This document shows positions 27,107 to 38,100 of a DNA stretch of 64,000 nt, piece by piece. Numbering within the stretch: position 1 is the stretch's first letter; every line of letters begins with the position of its first letter. The stretch is taken from positions 1 to 64,000 of the forward strand of contig NZ_MTSB01000019.1 in NCBI RefSeq assembly GCF_002093745.1, given 5' to 3'. Below the pieces are notes generated by a model. It was not told where the DNA came from, did no database searches, and was given only the letters and a program-made list of their open reading frames with translations. This DNA comes from Pseudomonas graminis (GTDB lineage: Bacteria > Pseudomonadota > Gammaproteobacteria > Pseudomonadales > Pseudomonadaceae). A program made the translations under genes and the position numbers.

Positions 27107-28354
27107 TCACGCCCGCCCGTGGAAAACCCGTGAACGACGCGCCAGGGCGTCGATGATGACTGCGAGCGCCAGAACGGCGCCAGTGATCATGTAGCGCAGC
27201 GCCGAGGACAGGTCGAGCATGGTCAGGCCGCTGGCGATGGACTGGATAACGATCACCCCGAGCAGAGCGGAGTAGGCACTGCCACGACCGCCGAAGAGGC
27301 TGGTGCCGCCAATCACCGCCGCGGCGATGGCATTGAGGTTGACGTCACCGGTTCCCGCCTGCTGACTGGCCGAGGCCAGCCGCGCCGCGGCGAGGATGCC
27401 GCCCAGCGCGGCCAGGCTGGCGCACAGCACGAAGGCCGAGGTGTAGATACGCCGCACATTGATACCCGCGCGGCGCGCAGCCTCGCGATTGCCGCCCACC
27501 GCCATCAGGCTGCGACCCCAGCGGGTCCGGGTGAAGGCGTAATTCATCGCCATCACCAGCGCGACGAAGAAGGCGAAGATCCACGGCACCCCGCGATCCT
27601 GGTTGAGGTAGTAGGCGATAGCACCCAGCAGGACCGTCAGGGCCAGAGATTGCAGCGCCAGCCCGATCAGCGAGGGCGCCGACAGCTGCGCCTGGCGCCG
27701 CCGCGCCCGCTCCCGGTAGCCATTGAAGAACCGCACCGTGCCGGTCAGACCCGCCAGTAGATAGGCCAGAAGCGGCGGCAGGGTGTCGAGTTGGCCGAAG
27801 CTCACCAGGAAGGAGTCGTAGGGCAGGTTGATGGAACCGGCGTTGCCGAGCACCTGGAGCTGCAATCCCAGCACCGTCAGCAGTCCCGCCAGAGACGCGA
27901 CGAAGCTGGGCATGCCCAGGCGGGTGAACAGCAGCGAATAGAGGCTGCCGATCAGGCCGCCCGCGACCAGGGCAGCAAGGATCGCCAAGCCCACCGGCCA
28001 CCCCTGATTGACCCAGAGAACGCCCACCATCGCTGAGGCGAAGCCGCTGATGGACCCCACGGACAGATCGATCTCCCCCACCATCAGCACGCACACAACG
28101 CCAAGAGAAATGATGCCCACGGTAGCGGCGTCGAACAGCAGGTTGGCCAGGTTGGCGCTGGAGAGAAACACCGGATTCAAAATACCGAACACCGTCCAGA
28201 TGACCACCAGGCCGATCACCACGGGCAGCGGTCCGAGGTCTCCGGCGCGGATCCGCTCGGCCGTGGCCTTGAGACTGGCGGCCAGGCCCACGGTCTGGTT
28301 GACGCGGCTGTCGCTCCGGTCGAGCAACACCGCCGTTTCGTTGGTCTGGCTCAT
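27107..28354 (-). CDS. Sugar/pentitol ABC transporter permease (RbsC/XylH family)
   Basis: A 415-residue inner-membrane protein with about 10 hydrophobic segments. BPD_transp_2 features: NPVFLSSANLANLLFDAATV, LVVGEIDLSVGSISGF-like LMVGEIDLSVGSISGFASA, and the C-terminal IGGTSLFGGRGSAYSALLGV. A hydrophilic insertion (FNGYRERARRRQAQL) near residue 215 and an overall length above 400 resemble XylH more than RbsC. Two copies would form the channel. The start overlaps the stop of the ATPase gene (ATGA), so the transporter subunits are coupled. The substrate is inferred as ribitol or a related pentitol. Confidence 0.86.
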   Translation of the reverse strand: MSQTNETAVLLDRSDSRVNQTVGLAASLKATAERIRAGDLGPLPVVIGLVVIWTVFGILNPVFLSSANLANLLFDAATVGIISLGVVCVLMVGEIDLSVGSISGFASAMVGVLWVNQGWPVGLAILAALVAGGLIGSLYSLLFTRLGMPSFVASLAGLLTVLGLQLQVLGNAGSINLPYDSFLVSFGQLDTLPPLLAYLLAGLTGTVRFFNGYRERARRRQAQLSAPSLIGLALQSLALTVLLGAIAYYLNQDRGVPWIFAFFVALVMAMNYAFTRTRWGRSLMAVGGNREAARRAGINVRRIYTSAFVLCASLAALGGILAAARLASASQQAGTGDVNLNAIAAAVIGGTSLFGGRGSAYSALLGVIVIQSIASGLTMLDLSSALRYMITGAVLALAVIIDALARRSRVFHGRA

Positions 28355-29172
28355 GACGGCTGCTCCTGAGTGGTTTCGAGGGTGGCAGCCTGGCGACGCC
28401 GAGCGCGACGCGAGACCGAATTGTCGTCAGCCCCGGTGATGGCGCCGATCAGCTCCTGGCTGCTCACGTCAGGGGCGAAAATACCGTTGTTGCGCCCCAG
28501 GCGCAGCACGACGATATGATCGGCCACGGCGCGCACGTCTTCCATGTTGTGGCTGATGACCACCACCGCCAACCCCCGGTCGCGCACCCGCTCGATGAGG
28601 TTGAGTACCTCGGCGGTCTGGGCCACGCCCAGAGCAGCGGTGGGCTCGTCGAGCAGAATGACCGTGGGTTCGAGCAGCAGTGATCGTGCGATGGCCACCG
28701 TCTGGCGCTGCCCGCCGGAGAGCGCGGCGATGGGTAGCCGCACGCTGGGAATGCGCGCCGAGAGTTCGCCCAGTAGTTTCCAGGTACGGACCTCCATAGT
28801 GGTCTCGTCCAGGGCCCAGGGGTGCAGTTCGCGTCCGAGGAACATGTTGGCCACGACGTCGAGGTTCTCGCACAGCGCCAGGTCCTGGAACACTGTGGCG
28901 ATACCCAGCGCCTGGGCCTGGGCGGGACTGGCAAGGCTCACCGCCTGCCCGCCCACCTTGAGCGAACCGGAGGTGGGCTCGTGAACGCCGGAGATGATCT
29001 TGACCAGGGTGGACTTGCCGGCGCCATTGTCACCCACCAGGGCCACCACTTCGCCGGGATAGAGGTCCAGGTCGATATCGGAGAGCACCGAGATCGCACC
29101 GAAGCTCTTGCAGATACCACGCAAGCTCAATACAGGCTCGCGCGGGGCCGTCTGGCCGGGATGATCAGCCAT
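28351..29172 (-). CDS. Sugar ABC transporter ATP-binding protein, single-domain
   Basis: A 273-residue ATPase. The ATG at 29172 has AGGGAG 6 nt upstream; an upstream ATG at 29253 lacks support. Walker A is GDNGAGKST, the signature ALSGGQRQTVAIARSLL, Walker B VILLDEPTAALG, and the H-loop VVISHNMEDV. It has one nucleotide-binding domain, whereas RbsA and XylG carry two in tandem (about 500 residues), so it must work as a homodimer. The Arg-rich tail (RRARRRQ) is unusual. It lies between binding protein and permease. Confidence 0.86.
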   Translation of the reverse strand: MADHPGQTAPREPVLSLRGICKSFGAISVLSDIDLDLYPGEVVALVGDNGAGKSTLVKIISGVHEPTSGSLKVGGQAVSLASPAQAQALGIATVFQDLALCENLDVVANMFLGRELHPWALDETTMEVRTWKLLGELSARIPSVRLPIAALSGGQRQTVAIARSLLLEPTVILLDEPTAALGVAQTAEVLNLIERVRDRGLAVVVISHNMEDVRAVADHIVVLRLGRNNGIFAPDVSSQELIGAITGADDNSVSRRARRRQAATLETTQEQPS

Positions 29173-29291
29173 GTTTGACTCCCTGATATTGTTGTGAATG
29201 TCCAGCAGGACGTAAGAAGTCAGCGCGAGCTGAGCAAGGCGGCTGTCTGTCAACTACCGCACTCGCCACCTCCCCCGCCCGCGCAATGGCA

Positions 29292-30383
29292 TCAGGGCTT
29301 GATGCCCAGTTTCTGACAACCCGCGACATAACGATCCGTACACAGCTGGGCAGCGGTCTGGATCGGTTGGCCGGCCACGCGTTGATCGATAATCTCCGCC
29401 TTCAAATTCTCGGCCGTGACCAGAGTCGGCACGAACAACCGCGACGGCGCGTCATATAGCGTGGTCTCAGGCTTGGGCGTCTTGCCGGCGATAAACTCGC
29501 CCGCAACATCAGCCGCCGCGCTGGCAACGATCTCGCTGGGCTTGGAGATGGTGTTGTACTGGTCGCCGGCAATGATCAGCTGTAGGCCGGCCACCGTGGC
29601 ATCGTTGCCGGTGATCGGCGGCAACGGGCTCACCCCGGCTGCCTTGAAAGCAGCCACGGCACCGCCAGCAGTTCCGTCGTTGGCAGCCACCACGCCCAGG
29701 ATGCGCTTGCCGAAGCGGGTGATCTGGCCGCTGGCCCATTGCTGCGCCTTGGCTGGTGCCCACTCGGGCGTGTCGTAATCGGCGAGGATCTGATAGCCGC
29801 CTTCGGCGAGGCCGGCCATGATGCCCTTCTTGATCAGTCCGGCGGCGGCATCGGTGGGCGAGCCGCCGATCACAAGCAGGCCACCGCTCTGCGGATCGAC
29901 CTTCTGCGCTTGCAGGTGCTGTACCAGCGAGGTGGCAATCGCCTTGCCAATCGCCTCGTTGTCAAAGGACACGTAGTAATCGACCGGCACCGAGGTCACC
30001 GGTCGATCATAGGCGATGACCTTGACGCCACGGGCCTGCGCCTGACGGACCAGGGAGCCGGCCGCTTTGGAGTCCACCGGATCGAGAACGATGACCTTGG
30101 CCCCCTGCGACAGCGCGGCGTTGAACTGCTGTTGCTGACGGGAGGCGTCGCCGCTGGCGTTCTGGTAAATCACTCGGCAGTCGGCACAGACCGTCTTCAT
30201 CTGTCGCTGGAAGCCTGGCAGGTCGTGTTCTTCGTAGCGGGTAGAACTCTGGTCGGGCATGAGGAAGGCAACCGGCGATGCCGCGGACGGGGCCGCTTGC
30301 AGACCGGAGGCGGCCAGGCCGGTGCCGAGGGCAACGGCCAGCACGGTGCGGGTGAACCGGGAGAGCTTGAAGATTCGTGCCAT
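29292..30383 (-). CDS. Periplasmic sugar/pentitol-binding protein (XylF/RbsB type)
   Basis: A 363-residue binding protein with a signal peptide (cleaved near LQAAPSA). The Peripla_BP_4 pattern is visible: FLMPDQSSTRYEEHDLPGFQ, NASGDASRQQQQFNAALSQG, VIVLDPVDSKAAGSLVRQAQ, VIAYDRPVTSVPVDYYVSFD, and the ligand-pocket segment VVAANDGTAGGAVAAFKAAG. These segments resemble D-xylose-binding XylF. Two C-terminal Cys (near 350 and 358) may form a disulfide. It is the first gene of the ribitol operon, divergent from the LacI-type regulator. Exact ligand is inferred from the adjacent ribitol genes. Confidence 0.86.
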   Translation of the reverse strand: MARIFKLSRFTRTVLAVALGTGLAASGLQAAPSAASPVAFLMPDQSSTRYEEHDLPGFQRQMKTVCADCRVIYQNASGDASRQQQQFNAALSQGAKVIVLDPVDSKAAGSLVRQAQARGVKVIAYDRPVTSVPVDYYVSFDNEAIGKAIATSLVQHLQAQKVDPQSGGLLVIGGSPTDAAAGLIKKGIMAGLAEGGYQILADYDTPEWAPAKAQQWASGQITRFGKRILGVVAANDGTAGGAVAAFKAAGVSPLPPITGNDATVAGLQLIIAGDQYNTISKPSEIVASAAADVAGEFIAGKTPKPETTLYDAPSRLFVPTLVTAENLKAEIIDQRVAGQPIQTAAQLCTDRYVAGCQKLGIKP

Positions 30384-30575
30384 TTTCTTGTTATCCTTGG
30401 ATAGGGCTTTGAACCGAACTGTTTGTAGACTGCGGCCCCGCCCGTTGGGTGGAGTCTGCTGCGGTGGGAGCCTCAGGATCGCTATACTCCCCTACCTGGC
30501 GACACACACCCGACCGACGCCGATCACGAGATCAGACGAACGATGGATAGGGCCAGCGGCACAGCATTGCAGACT

Positions 30576-30628
30576 GGATTGCAATCCCCTCGACGATGCT
30601 GCACAGATTGCACAATCGATGGTGCAAT
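30576..30628. promoter_or_regulatory. Candidate operators of the ribitol repressor
   Basis: In the 308-bp divergent region between the binding-protein gene and the LacI-type gene, related dyads built on ATTGCA occur: GGATTGCAATCC (30576-30587, perfect), GATTG-CA-CAATC (30606-30617), and ATTGCAC ... GTGCAAT (30607-30628). LacI-family operators are such dyads and lie between divergent genes. The assignment is by position and symmetry only. The rest of 30384-30691 shows no gene. Confidence 0.45.
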
Positions 30629-30691
30629 AAGATTTACTCCTCGACCTCTACGACTGTCAAGTGAATTTGCGACCAATGGAAAAGCTCTGTG

Positions 30692-31753
30692 ATGCCCACT
30701 AGCAGCAAGAAGAAAGCGACCATCTACGACCTGTCTCAGCTATCGGGCGCTTCCGCGTCCACCGTCAGTGCGGTGCTCAACGGCTCCTGGCGAAAACGAC
30801 GGATCAAGGAGGCGACGGCGCAGCTCATCCAGTCTCTCGCTGACGAACACGGCTACAGCACCAACCTGCAGGCCCGTGGCCTGCGGCAGTCTCGTTCCGG
30901 CCTGGTCGGGCTGATGCTGCCGCTCTACGACAACCGTTTCTTTTCCGCACTGGCGCAAGGCTTCGAAGCACGCGTCCGGGCGCGCGGCCTCTGCCCGTTG
31001 GTCGTAAGTGGCTGCCGCGATCCGCAACTGGAGCTTAGTACCGTGGAGTCGCTGCTGGCCTACTCCATCGACGAGCTATTCATCGTCGGCGCTACCGATC
31101 CGGACAGCATCCACAGCGCCTGCGCGCGTGCCGGCGTACGGCATCTCAATCTCGACCTGCCGGGTACCCTCGCCCCATCGATCACCAGTGACAACTACGC
31201 CGGCGCCTTCGAGCTGACGCAGGCAATCCTCAGCGAGCTGGCGCCCAGCAGCGACCTGTCATCGACGGATCTCTGCCTGTTCGGCGGCTACTCCGACTAT
31301 GCCAGCCGGGAACGGATCGGCGGATTTCTGGCCGCCAAGCGGGCGCATTTCGGCGAAGCTACCAGCGACGACGTCTTCAGCGCCCCCGGCTATTCGCCGG
31401 CCATGACCCGCCAGGCCCTGACCACTCATGTCCAATGCCACGGGCGGTTGCCGCGAGGGGTCTTCATCAACTCCACCATCAACCTGGAGGGCCTGCTCGG
31501 CGTGCTGCCGCAGCAGTCAACGGACCCTGTCGCCGACTTGGTGGTGGGCTGCTTCGACTACGACCCCTTCGCCTCTTTCCTGCCCTTCCCGGTCTACATG
31601 ATGCGCCAGAACGTCGACCGCATCCTTGAGCTGGCCTTTGAACTCATCGACCAACCCGAGCCAGAGGTTCGGCTGTACAAGGTCGCACCAATACTTGTAC
31701 CACCGCGCACGGCGCTGCCCAGCTTGCTGGATGCATACGGCCAAGGCTACTGA
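30692..31753 (+). CDS. LacI-family transcriptional regulator of the ribitol operon
   Basis: A 353-residue regulator. The DNA-binding N-terminus is ATIYDLSQLSGASASTVSAV with the hinge region ATAQLIQSLADEHGYSTNLQARGLRQ. The effector domain is of periplasmic-binding-protein type: SGLVGLMLPLYDNRFFSALAQGF, GCRDPQLELSTVESLLAYSIDELF, and the C-terminal MMRQNVDRILELAFELI. The ATG at 30692 immediately follows an in-frame GTG at 30689. It is divergent from the transporter operon and probably represses it in the absence of pentitol. Effector is inferred. Confidence 0.85.
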   Translation: MPTSSKKKATIYDLSQLSGASASTVSAVLNGSWRKRRIKEATAQLIQSLADEHGYSTNLQARGLRQSRSGLVGLMLPLYDNRFFSALAQGFEARVRARGLCPLVVSGCRDPQLELSTVESLLAYSIDELFIVGATDPDSIHSACARAGVRHLNLDLPGTLAPSITSDNYAGAFELTQAILSELAPSSDLSSTDLCLFGGYSDYASRERIGGFLAAKRAHFGEATSDDVFSAPGYSPAMTRQALTTHVQCHGRLPRGVFINSTINLEGLLGVLPQQSTDPVADLVVGCFDYDPFASFLPFPVYMMRQNVDRILELAFELIDQPEPEVRLYKVAPILVPPRTALPSLLDAYGQGY

Positions 31754-31773
31754 GCTGGACGAGTCAGTAGCCG

Positions 31774-31923
31774 CTACACCGCCGCGGATTCGGGCATGAC
31801 GCAGATGCCTTTCTGACTCAGAAAACATCCTGCCGCCACAGCAATGCCGAAGTCCCCGCTTTCCAGTACAGATTTATCCTCTCGGTAAACGCCTAATGAT
31901 CTCAAGCTGATCGTTTCAGTCAT
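31774..31923 (-). CDS. Possible 49-residue peptide, unproven
   Basis: A minus-strand frame of 49 codons, MTETISLRSLGVYREDKSV and onward, ends in a hydrophobic two-Cys segment (AVAAGCFLSQKGICVMPESAAV). The ribosome-binding site is weak (CAGGG about 6 nt upstream). It lies in the 418-bp gap between the LacI-type gene and the NRPS, tail-to-tail with the former. I do not recognise it; it could be chance. The remainder of 31924-32171 should hold the NRPS promoter, but no clear -35/-10 was recognised. Confidence 0.2.
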   Translation of the reverse strand: MTETISLRSLGVYREDKSVLESGDFGIAVAAGCFLSQKGICVMPESAAV

Positions 31924-32171
31924 GGCTGCCCTGCGCTCTGGAATCCACTGATTGCATACACGCCTCTGGACCACCGCCGCCAGCACGTTACGCGATTGAT
32001 ATCGGCCTCTGAAGCAAGCGTGCGACGACGATGCCATCACGGTCGGTTTGCTGTGATGACCGAACAAAAAAAACGTCCATTGCACATACCGATCCCCCCT
32101 GTCCCCTGACTTTTTCACGGCCGGACCATTGGCTGTTGACGAGCCTGGGAGACGTGAATGCAGGCGCCAAC

Positions 32172-35100
32172 ATGATTTCCGCTGACTTGCCGATGTTCGA
32201 CAACGAACGTCCGGACTTCGAACTGACCTCCCCTCAACAAGGCATCTGGTTTGACCAGATCGCGAACCCTGAACTGCCCTATTACAACATCGGCATGGTC
32301 CTTGAGATCAAGGGGGAACTGGATGTTGCACTTTTCGAGAAAGCGTTCCAGCTGGTCATGGATCGGCATGAGTCATTGCGCCTGGTTCTCAGCGTGCAGG
32401 ACGGACAGGTACGCCAACGTGTGATGGCTGACGTCAAAGCGCCGTTGAGCGTTGTCGAGTTCTCTGGCGAACAGGCTTCAGAGCCGCAGGTGAAGGCGTA
32501 CCTGCAAGATGCTTTTCGTCAGCCGTTCAACCTGGTGGGCGAAGTACTTTGGGAAGCCAGGCTCGTGCGCTGCGGGCCGGAACGGTATTACTGCCTGCAT
32601 CGCTACCACCACCTGATATGCGACGGCGTGACGGTCCATTTGCTTCATCACGCTGTCGCAGATGCCTACAACGGCTTGCTGCGTGATGATCACAACCCGC
32701 CTCAAGGGAACGCCTACCTGTCGTTTCTCGCAGAGGATCAGGCCTATGCAGGGTCGCCGCGCTTCGAACGTGACAAGGCGTTCTGGAAAGAGCTGTATGC
32801 CGAGCTGCCGCCCCCTTTATTGCAGCCACGCGTTGCGGTCGCCGACAACCGTATAGCGCCGAGCGCGCTGAGCCAGATGATGATTCCCCGGGGGCTGTTC
32901 AATGAGCTTGCGCGGTTTGCACGCAGCAAGGGTCTGTCACTCCCGCATATGTTCATGAGCATTATCAGCACTTACTTCTGCCGTACCACCGGCGTTGATT
33001 CCATCGTGATCGGCATGCCGGTCCATAACAGGACAACGGTTTACCAGAAGAACACCGCGGGAATGTTTTCCTCCCTGAACCCCGTCCGTCTCGATGTGAA
33101 CCCCGAAGCCTCGTTTCTGGAACTGATGCAGAGCACTGCCGCCAGCTTGCGCCGCGGCTACCGTCATCAACGCTTTCCGATAGCAGAACTCAACCGGATG
33201 TTGAAACTGAGTCAGGCGGGCCGTCGGCAACTGTTTGACCTGTCCCTGTCGTTTGAAAGCCTCGACGGAAACGCGGTATTCGGCAATAGCCCGACGGAAG
33301 CCATCCCCCAATACAACGGGTATGAGCGCCTGCCGCTGGCGATTTTCGTTTGCGATTATCACCCGGACAAAGACGTTTACCTGGACTTCAACTTCAATAC
33401 GGCGTTCTTCACGCTGAAAGACGTGCAGCAGATTCAAACGCGCATTCTTTCAATGCTCAACCATGTCATCGAAGGGCAAGACACACCGGTTTCGCACTTT
33501 CCGGTCATGCCGAGGGCTGAACAGCAACAACTGCTGAAGACCTTCAATGCCACGGAATACCTGTACCCGCAAGACGAACTCATTCACACCCGATTCGAAC
33601 AACAGGCAGCACGCCAACCAGACGCCTGCGCGGTCAGCGACCACCGCGGCAAGGTGCTGACTTACGCCGAACTGAACCGTGAAGCCAACCAGTTGGCGCA
33701 TCATTTGATCGAACGGGGCATTGGCCCGGATGACCGGGTGGCAATCTGCGTCGAGCCTGGGCCACAGATGATTATCGGCCTGCTGGGGATTCTCAAGGCG
33801 GGGGCGGGTTATGTACCGCTGGACCCTGCTTACCCCGCTGAACGTCTGTCCTACCTGCTGCAAAACAGCTCACCGGCTGCGGTGCTGGTGCAAGCCGCAA
33901 CAGCCGATGTGCTGTCGCTCGGCTCGCTGCCGGTCATCCCTCTGGACGATGCCGCTTTGCAAGCACAATCCATCCAGAATCCGCACGTGCCGGGGCTGAA
34001 CGCTTCGCATCTGGCCTACGTGATCTACACCTCAGGTTCCACCGGTTTGCCGAAAGGCGTGCAGGTCGAACATCGCAACGTGGCACGTCTGTTCTCGGCC
34101 ACCGACGCGTGGTTCGGCTTCAACGCAGATGACGTCTGGGCGCTGTTCCACTCGTTTGCTTTCGACTTCTCGGTCTGGGAAATCTGGGGCGCACTGGTTC
34201 ACGGCGGGCAACTGCTGATCGTCCCGCAAGGGGTCAGCCGCTCACCGCAGGAATGCTATGCACTGCTTTGCGACGCAGGGGTCACGGTCCTCAACCAGAC
34301 GCCTTCGGCGTTCCGGCAGTTAATCGCAGCACAGGCCGACAGCCAGCAAGCGCACACCCTGCGTCAGGTGATCTTCGGCGGCGAAGCGCTGGACACCGGA
34401 ATCCTCAAGCCTTGGTACGCCAGGTCAGCCAACGCCGAAACGCAACTGGTGAACATGTACGGCATCACCGAAACCACGGTGCATGTGACGTATTACCCGT
34501 TGCAGGCCGCCGATGCCGAACGCTCAGGCGTCAACCCGATTGGCCGGCGAATTCCGGATTTGCAGCTTTATGTGCTCGACGCCCTGCGCCAGCCCGTGCC
34601 TCTGGGCGTGGTCGGTGAGCTGTATGTCGGTGGCGCCGGCGTTGCGCGTGGCTACCTGAACCGCCCCGATCTGAATGAAGAGCGTTTTCTCGCCAACCCG
34701 TTCAGCGAACAGCCCGATGCCCGGCTGTACCGCACTGGCGATCTGGTGCGCTGGGCAGCCGACGGCAGCCTCGAGTACCTGGGTCGCAACGACGATCAGG
34801 TCAAGATCCGTGGTTTCCGTATCGAACTGGGTGAAATCGAAGCCCGTCTGGCCGGGCACGAGGCGGTAAGGGAAGCGGTGATCATGGCCCGTGAAGACGT
34901 GCCGGGCGACAAGCGTCTGGTGGCCTACTTCACCGCAGATGCTGACGTGGGCCGCGACGTGCTGCGCGAACATTTGCAAGCGCAACTGCCGGATTACATG
35001 GTGCCCGCTGCCTACGTACGCCTCGATTCTCTGCCCCTGACCTCAAACGGCAAGCTGGATCGCAATGCCCTGCCCGCGCCTGATCAGTCATCGTTGGTCA

Positions 35101-38100
35101 GCCGTGAATACGAAGCGCCCATTGGCGAGATCGAGACGTCCATCGCCGGTCTCTGGCAAGCACTGCTGGGCATTGATCAGGTGGGCCGCCATGACCACTT
35201 TTTCGAGCTGGGCGGGCATTCAGTGCTGGCCGTCAAGCTGATAGAGCACATGCGCCAGATCGGCCTGAGCGCCGATGTACGCGTGCTGTTCAGCCAGCCG
35301 ACGCTGGCCGCCCTGGCCGCTGCCGTGGGCGGCGGCACTGACATCGTGGTGCCGGCCAATCTGATCCCGGAGGGCTGCGAACGCATCACCCCGGACATGC
35401 TGCCACTGGCGACTCTCACTCAGGGCGAAATCGATCGCATCGTGGCCACGGTGCCCGGCGGTGTGGCCAATGTGCAAGACATCTATGCCCTTGCGCCATT
35501 GCAGGAAGGCATTCTTTACCACCATATTTCCGCGGAGCGCGGCGATCCTTATGTGCTGAAATCAGTGTTCGCCTTTCAGGACCAAGCCCGTCTGGACGCC
35601 TTCAGTCAGGCGTTGCAACAGCTGATCCAGCGCCACGACATCCTCCGCACCGCCCTGCTTTGGGAAGGACTGGACGAATCGGTGCAAGTGGTCTGGCGCC
35701 AGGCCGCATTGATCAGTGAAACCCTTGACCTGAATCCGGATCAAGGCGATATCGCCACGCAACTGCAACACCGCCATGACCCGCAGCATTTTCGCCTGAA
35801 CCTGAGGCAGGCACCGTTGATGCGGCTGGTCAGTGCCTACGACGCCGCCCATCAGCGCATCGTCTCGCTGCTGCTGTGCCATCACCTGGTGCTCGACCAC
35901 ACCGCGCTGGAGGTGATGCGTGACGAAATACAGGCCCTGATGGCGGGTGAAGGGCATGGCTTGCCGGCTTCGGTGCCGTACCGCAACTACGTGGCCCAGG
36001 CCCGGCTGGGCGTCAGCGTCGAAGCCCACGAAACCTTCTTCCGCGACCTGCTCGGCGACATCGACGAGCCGACCCTGCCGTTCAACCTGCACGATGTGCA
36101 GCGCGACGGCGGTGAAATCGAAGAAGTGCATCAGCGTATTGATCGCACGTTGAGCCAGCGCCTGCGCCAGCAGGCCCGGCTGTCCGGAGTGAGTGCAGCC
36201 AGCCTGATGCACCTCGCCTGGGCACAAGTCGTCGGACGTTTTTCAGGACGCGATGTCGTGGTCTTCGGCACTGTCCTGATAGGTCGCATGAGCGGCTCGG
36301 CGGGCACGGACCGGGCGCTGGGCATGTTCATCAACACGCTGCCGATGCGCATCGACGTGGGTCAGCAGGGCGCTCAGGCCGGCGTTAAAACCACTCACGC
36401 CCAGTTGTCGGCACTGCTTGAACACGAGCATGCCTCGTTGGCACTGGCGCAGCGTTGCAGCGGTGTGCTGGGCGATCTGCCGCTGTTCAGCGCCCTGCTC
36501 AACTATCGACACACTGACGGCGAAGCCTTGAGCCAAGAAGCCGGCGCAGTGTGGGCCGGCATTCAAGTGCTGAACGCCGAGGAACGCAGCAACTACCTGT
36601 TGACGTTGAACGTGGACGATCTGGGAGAGGACTTCATACTCAACGCCCAGACCGTTGCTGACATCGGTGCGCAGCGTGTCTGCCATTACATGCAGGCCGC
36701 GCTGGAAAGCCTGGTCGATGCCCTTGAGCATGCACCTCAAGCGCCCTTGCACAGCCTCTCGGTCCTGCCGGAGCAGGAACACCATCAACTGCTGGTCGAC
36801 TTCAACGCCACGCCATTCGATTACCCGCTGGAGCAGACCCTCCACGGGCTGTTCGAAGCTCAGGTCGAGCGCACGCCGCAAGCACTCGCTGTGATGCATG
36901 GCGATGTCTGCCTGAGCTATCGCGAGCTGAACAACCGGGCCAACCAACTGGCGCATCACTTGATCGATATCGGAGTCAGACCGGATGGCCGGGTGGCGAT
37001 CTGCGCCGAGCGTAGCGAGTCGATGGTCATTGGTTTACTCGCGATCCTGAAAGCAGGCGGCAGCTACGTACCGCTGGACCCGACTTATCCAGCGGACCGG
37101 ATGGCCTACATGCTGCACGATAGTGCTCCCACGGCGGTCCTGACTCAACGCGCGACACGAGACCTGCTGGCCGATGTGTCAGTGCCGGTGATTGATCTGG
37201 ACGCTTGGTCATTGCCATTGCAGGATCAGCCGGTTGCCAATCCACACGTGCCGGGCCTGACCTCGGCTCATTTGGCCTACGTGCTGTACACCTCAGGTTC
37301 CACCGGTACGCCCAAGGGCGTGATGAATGAACACCGTGGCGTGGTCAATCGTCTGCTTTGGGCGCGAGACCACTACACGGTGAACGAAACCGACCGCGTC
37401 CTGCAAAAGACGCCCTTCGGCTTCGACGTGTCGGTCTGGGAGTTCTTCCTGCCCTTGCTGGCCGGTGCCCAGTTACACATGGCACGGCCAGGCGGGCATC
37501 AGGATCCGGCCTATATCGCTCAAGTCATTCGCGAACACCGCATTACCCTGATGCACTTTGTGCCTTCGATGCTCGATGTCTTCCTGGAACATGGCGACAG
37601 CCAAGGCTTCAGTGACCTGCGGCGCGTCCTGTGCAGCGGCGAAGCATTGCCCGGCCATCTGGTTCGCCGCTTCAAGAACCAACTCCCGGACATCGCGCGG
37701 CACAACCTGTACGGCCCGACCGAAGCGGCCATCGACGTCACCGCATGGGACTGTTCGGGGCTCGACACGCCCGACAGTACGCCGATCGGCAAACCGGTTG
37801 CCAATACCCGTATCTACTTGCTCGATGCCCATCAGCAGCCCGTTCCTCTGGGGGTCGCGGGAGAGATTTACATTGGCGGGGTTCAGGTAGCACGCGGTTA
37901 TCTGAACCTCGCACAACTGACCGCCGAGCGGTTCCTGAACGACCCGTTCAGCGATGAGCCCAATGCCCGTCTCTACAGAACCGGCGATCTGGGCCGCTGG
38001 CTGGCCGACGGCACTGTCGAGTACCTGGGCCGTAATGATTTCCAGGTGAAGATCCGCGGCTTGCGCATCGAGCTGGGCGAGATCGAAGCGCAGTTGCTGG

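Noticed and set aside
31754..32171. Extension of the NRPS start to 32031
   Set aside because: The extra residues are Cys/Pro/His-rich and unlike a condensation domain; no ribosome-binding site supports that start.
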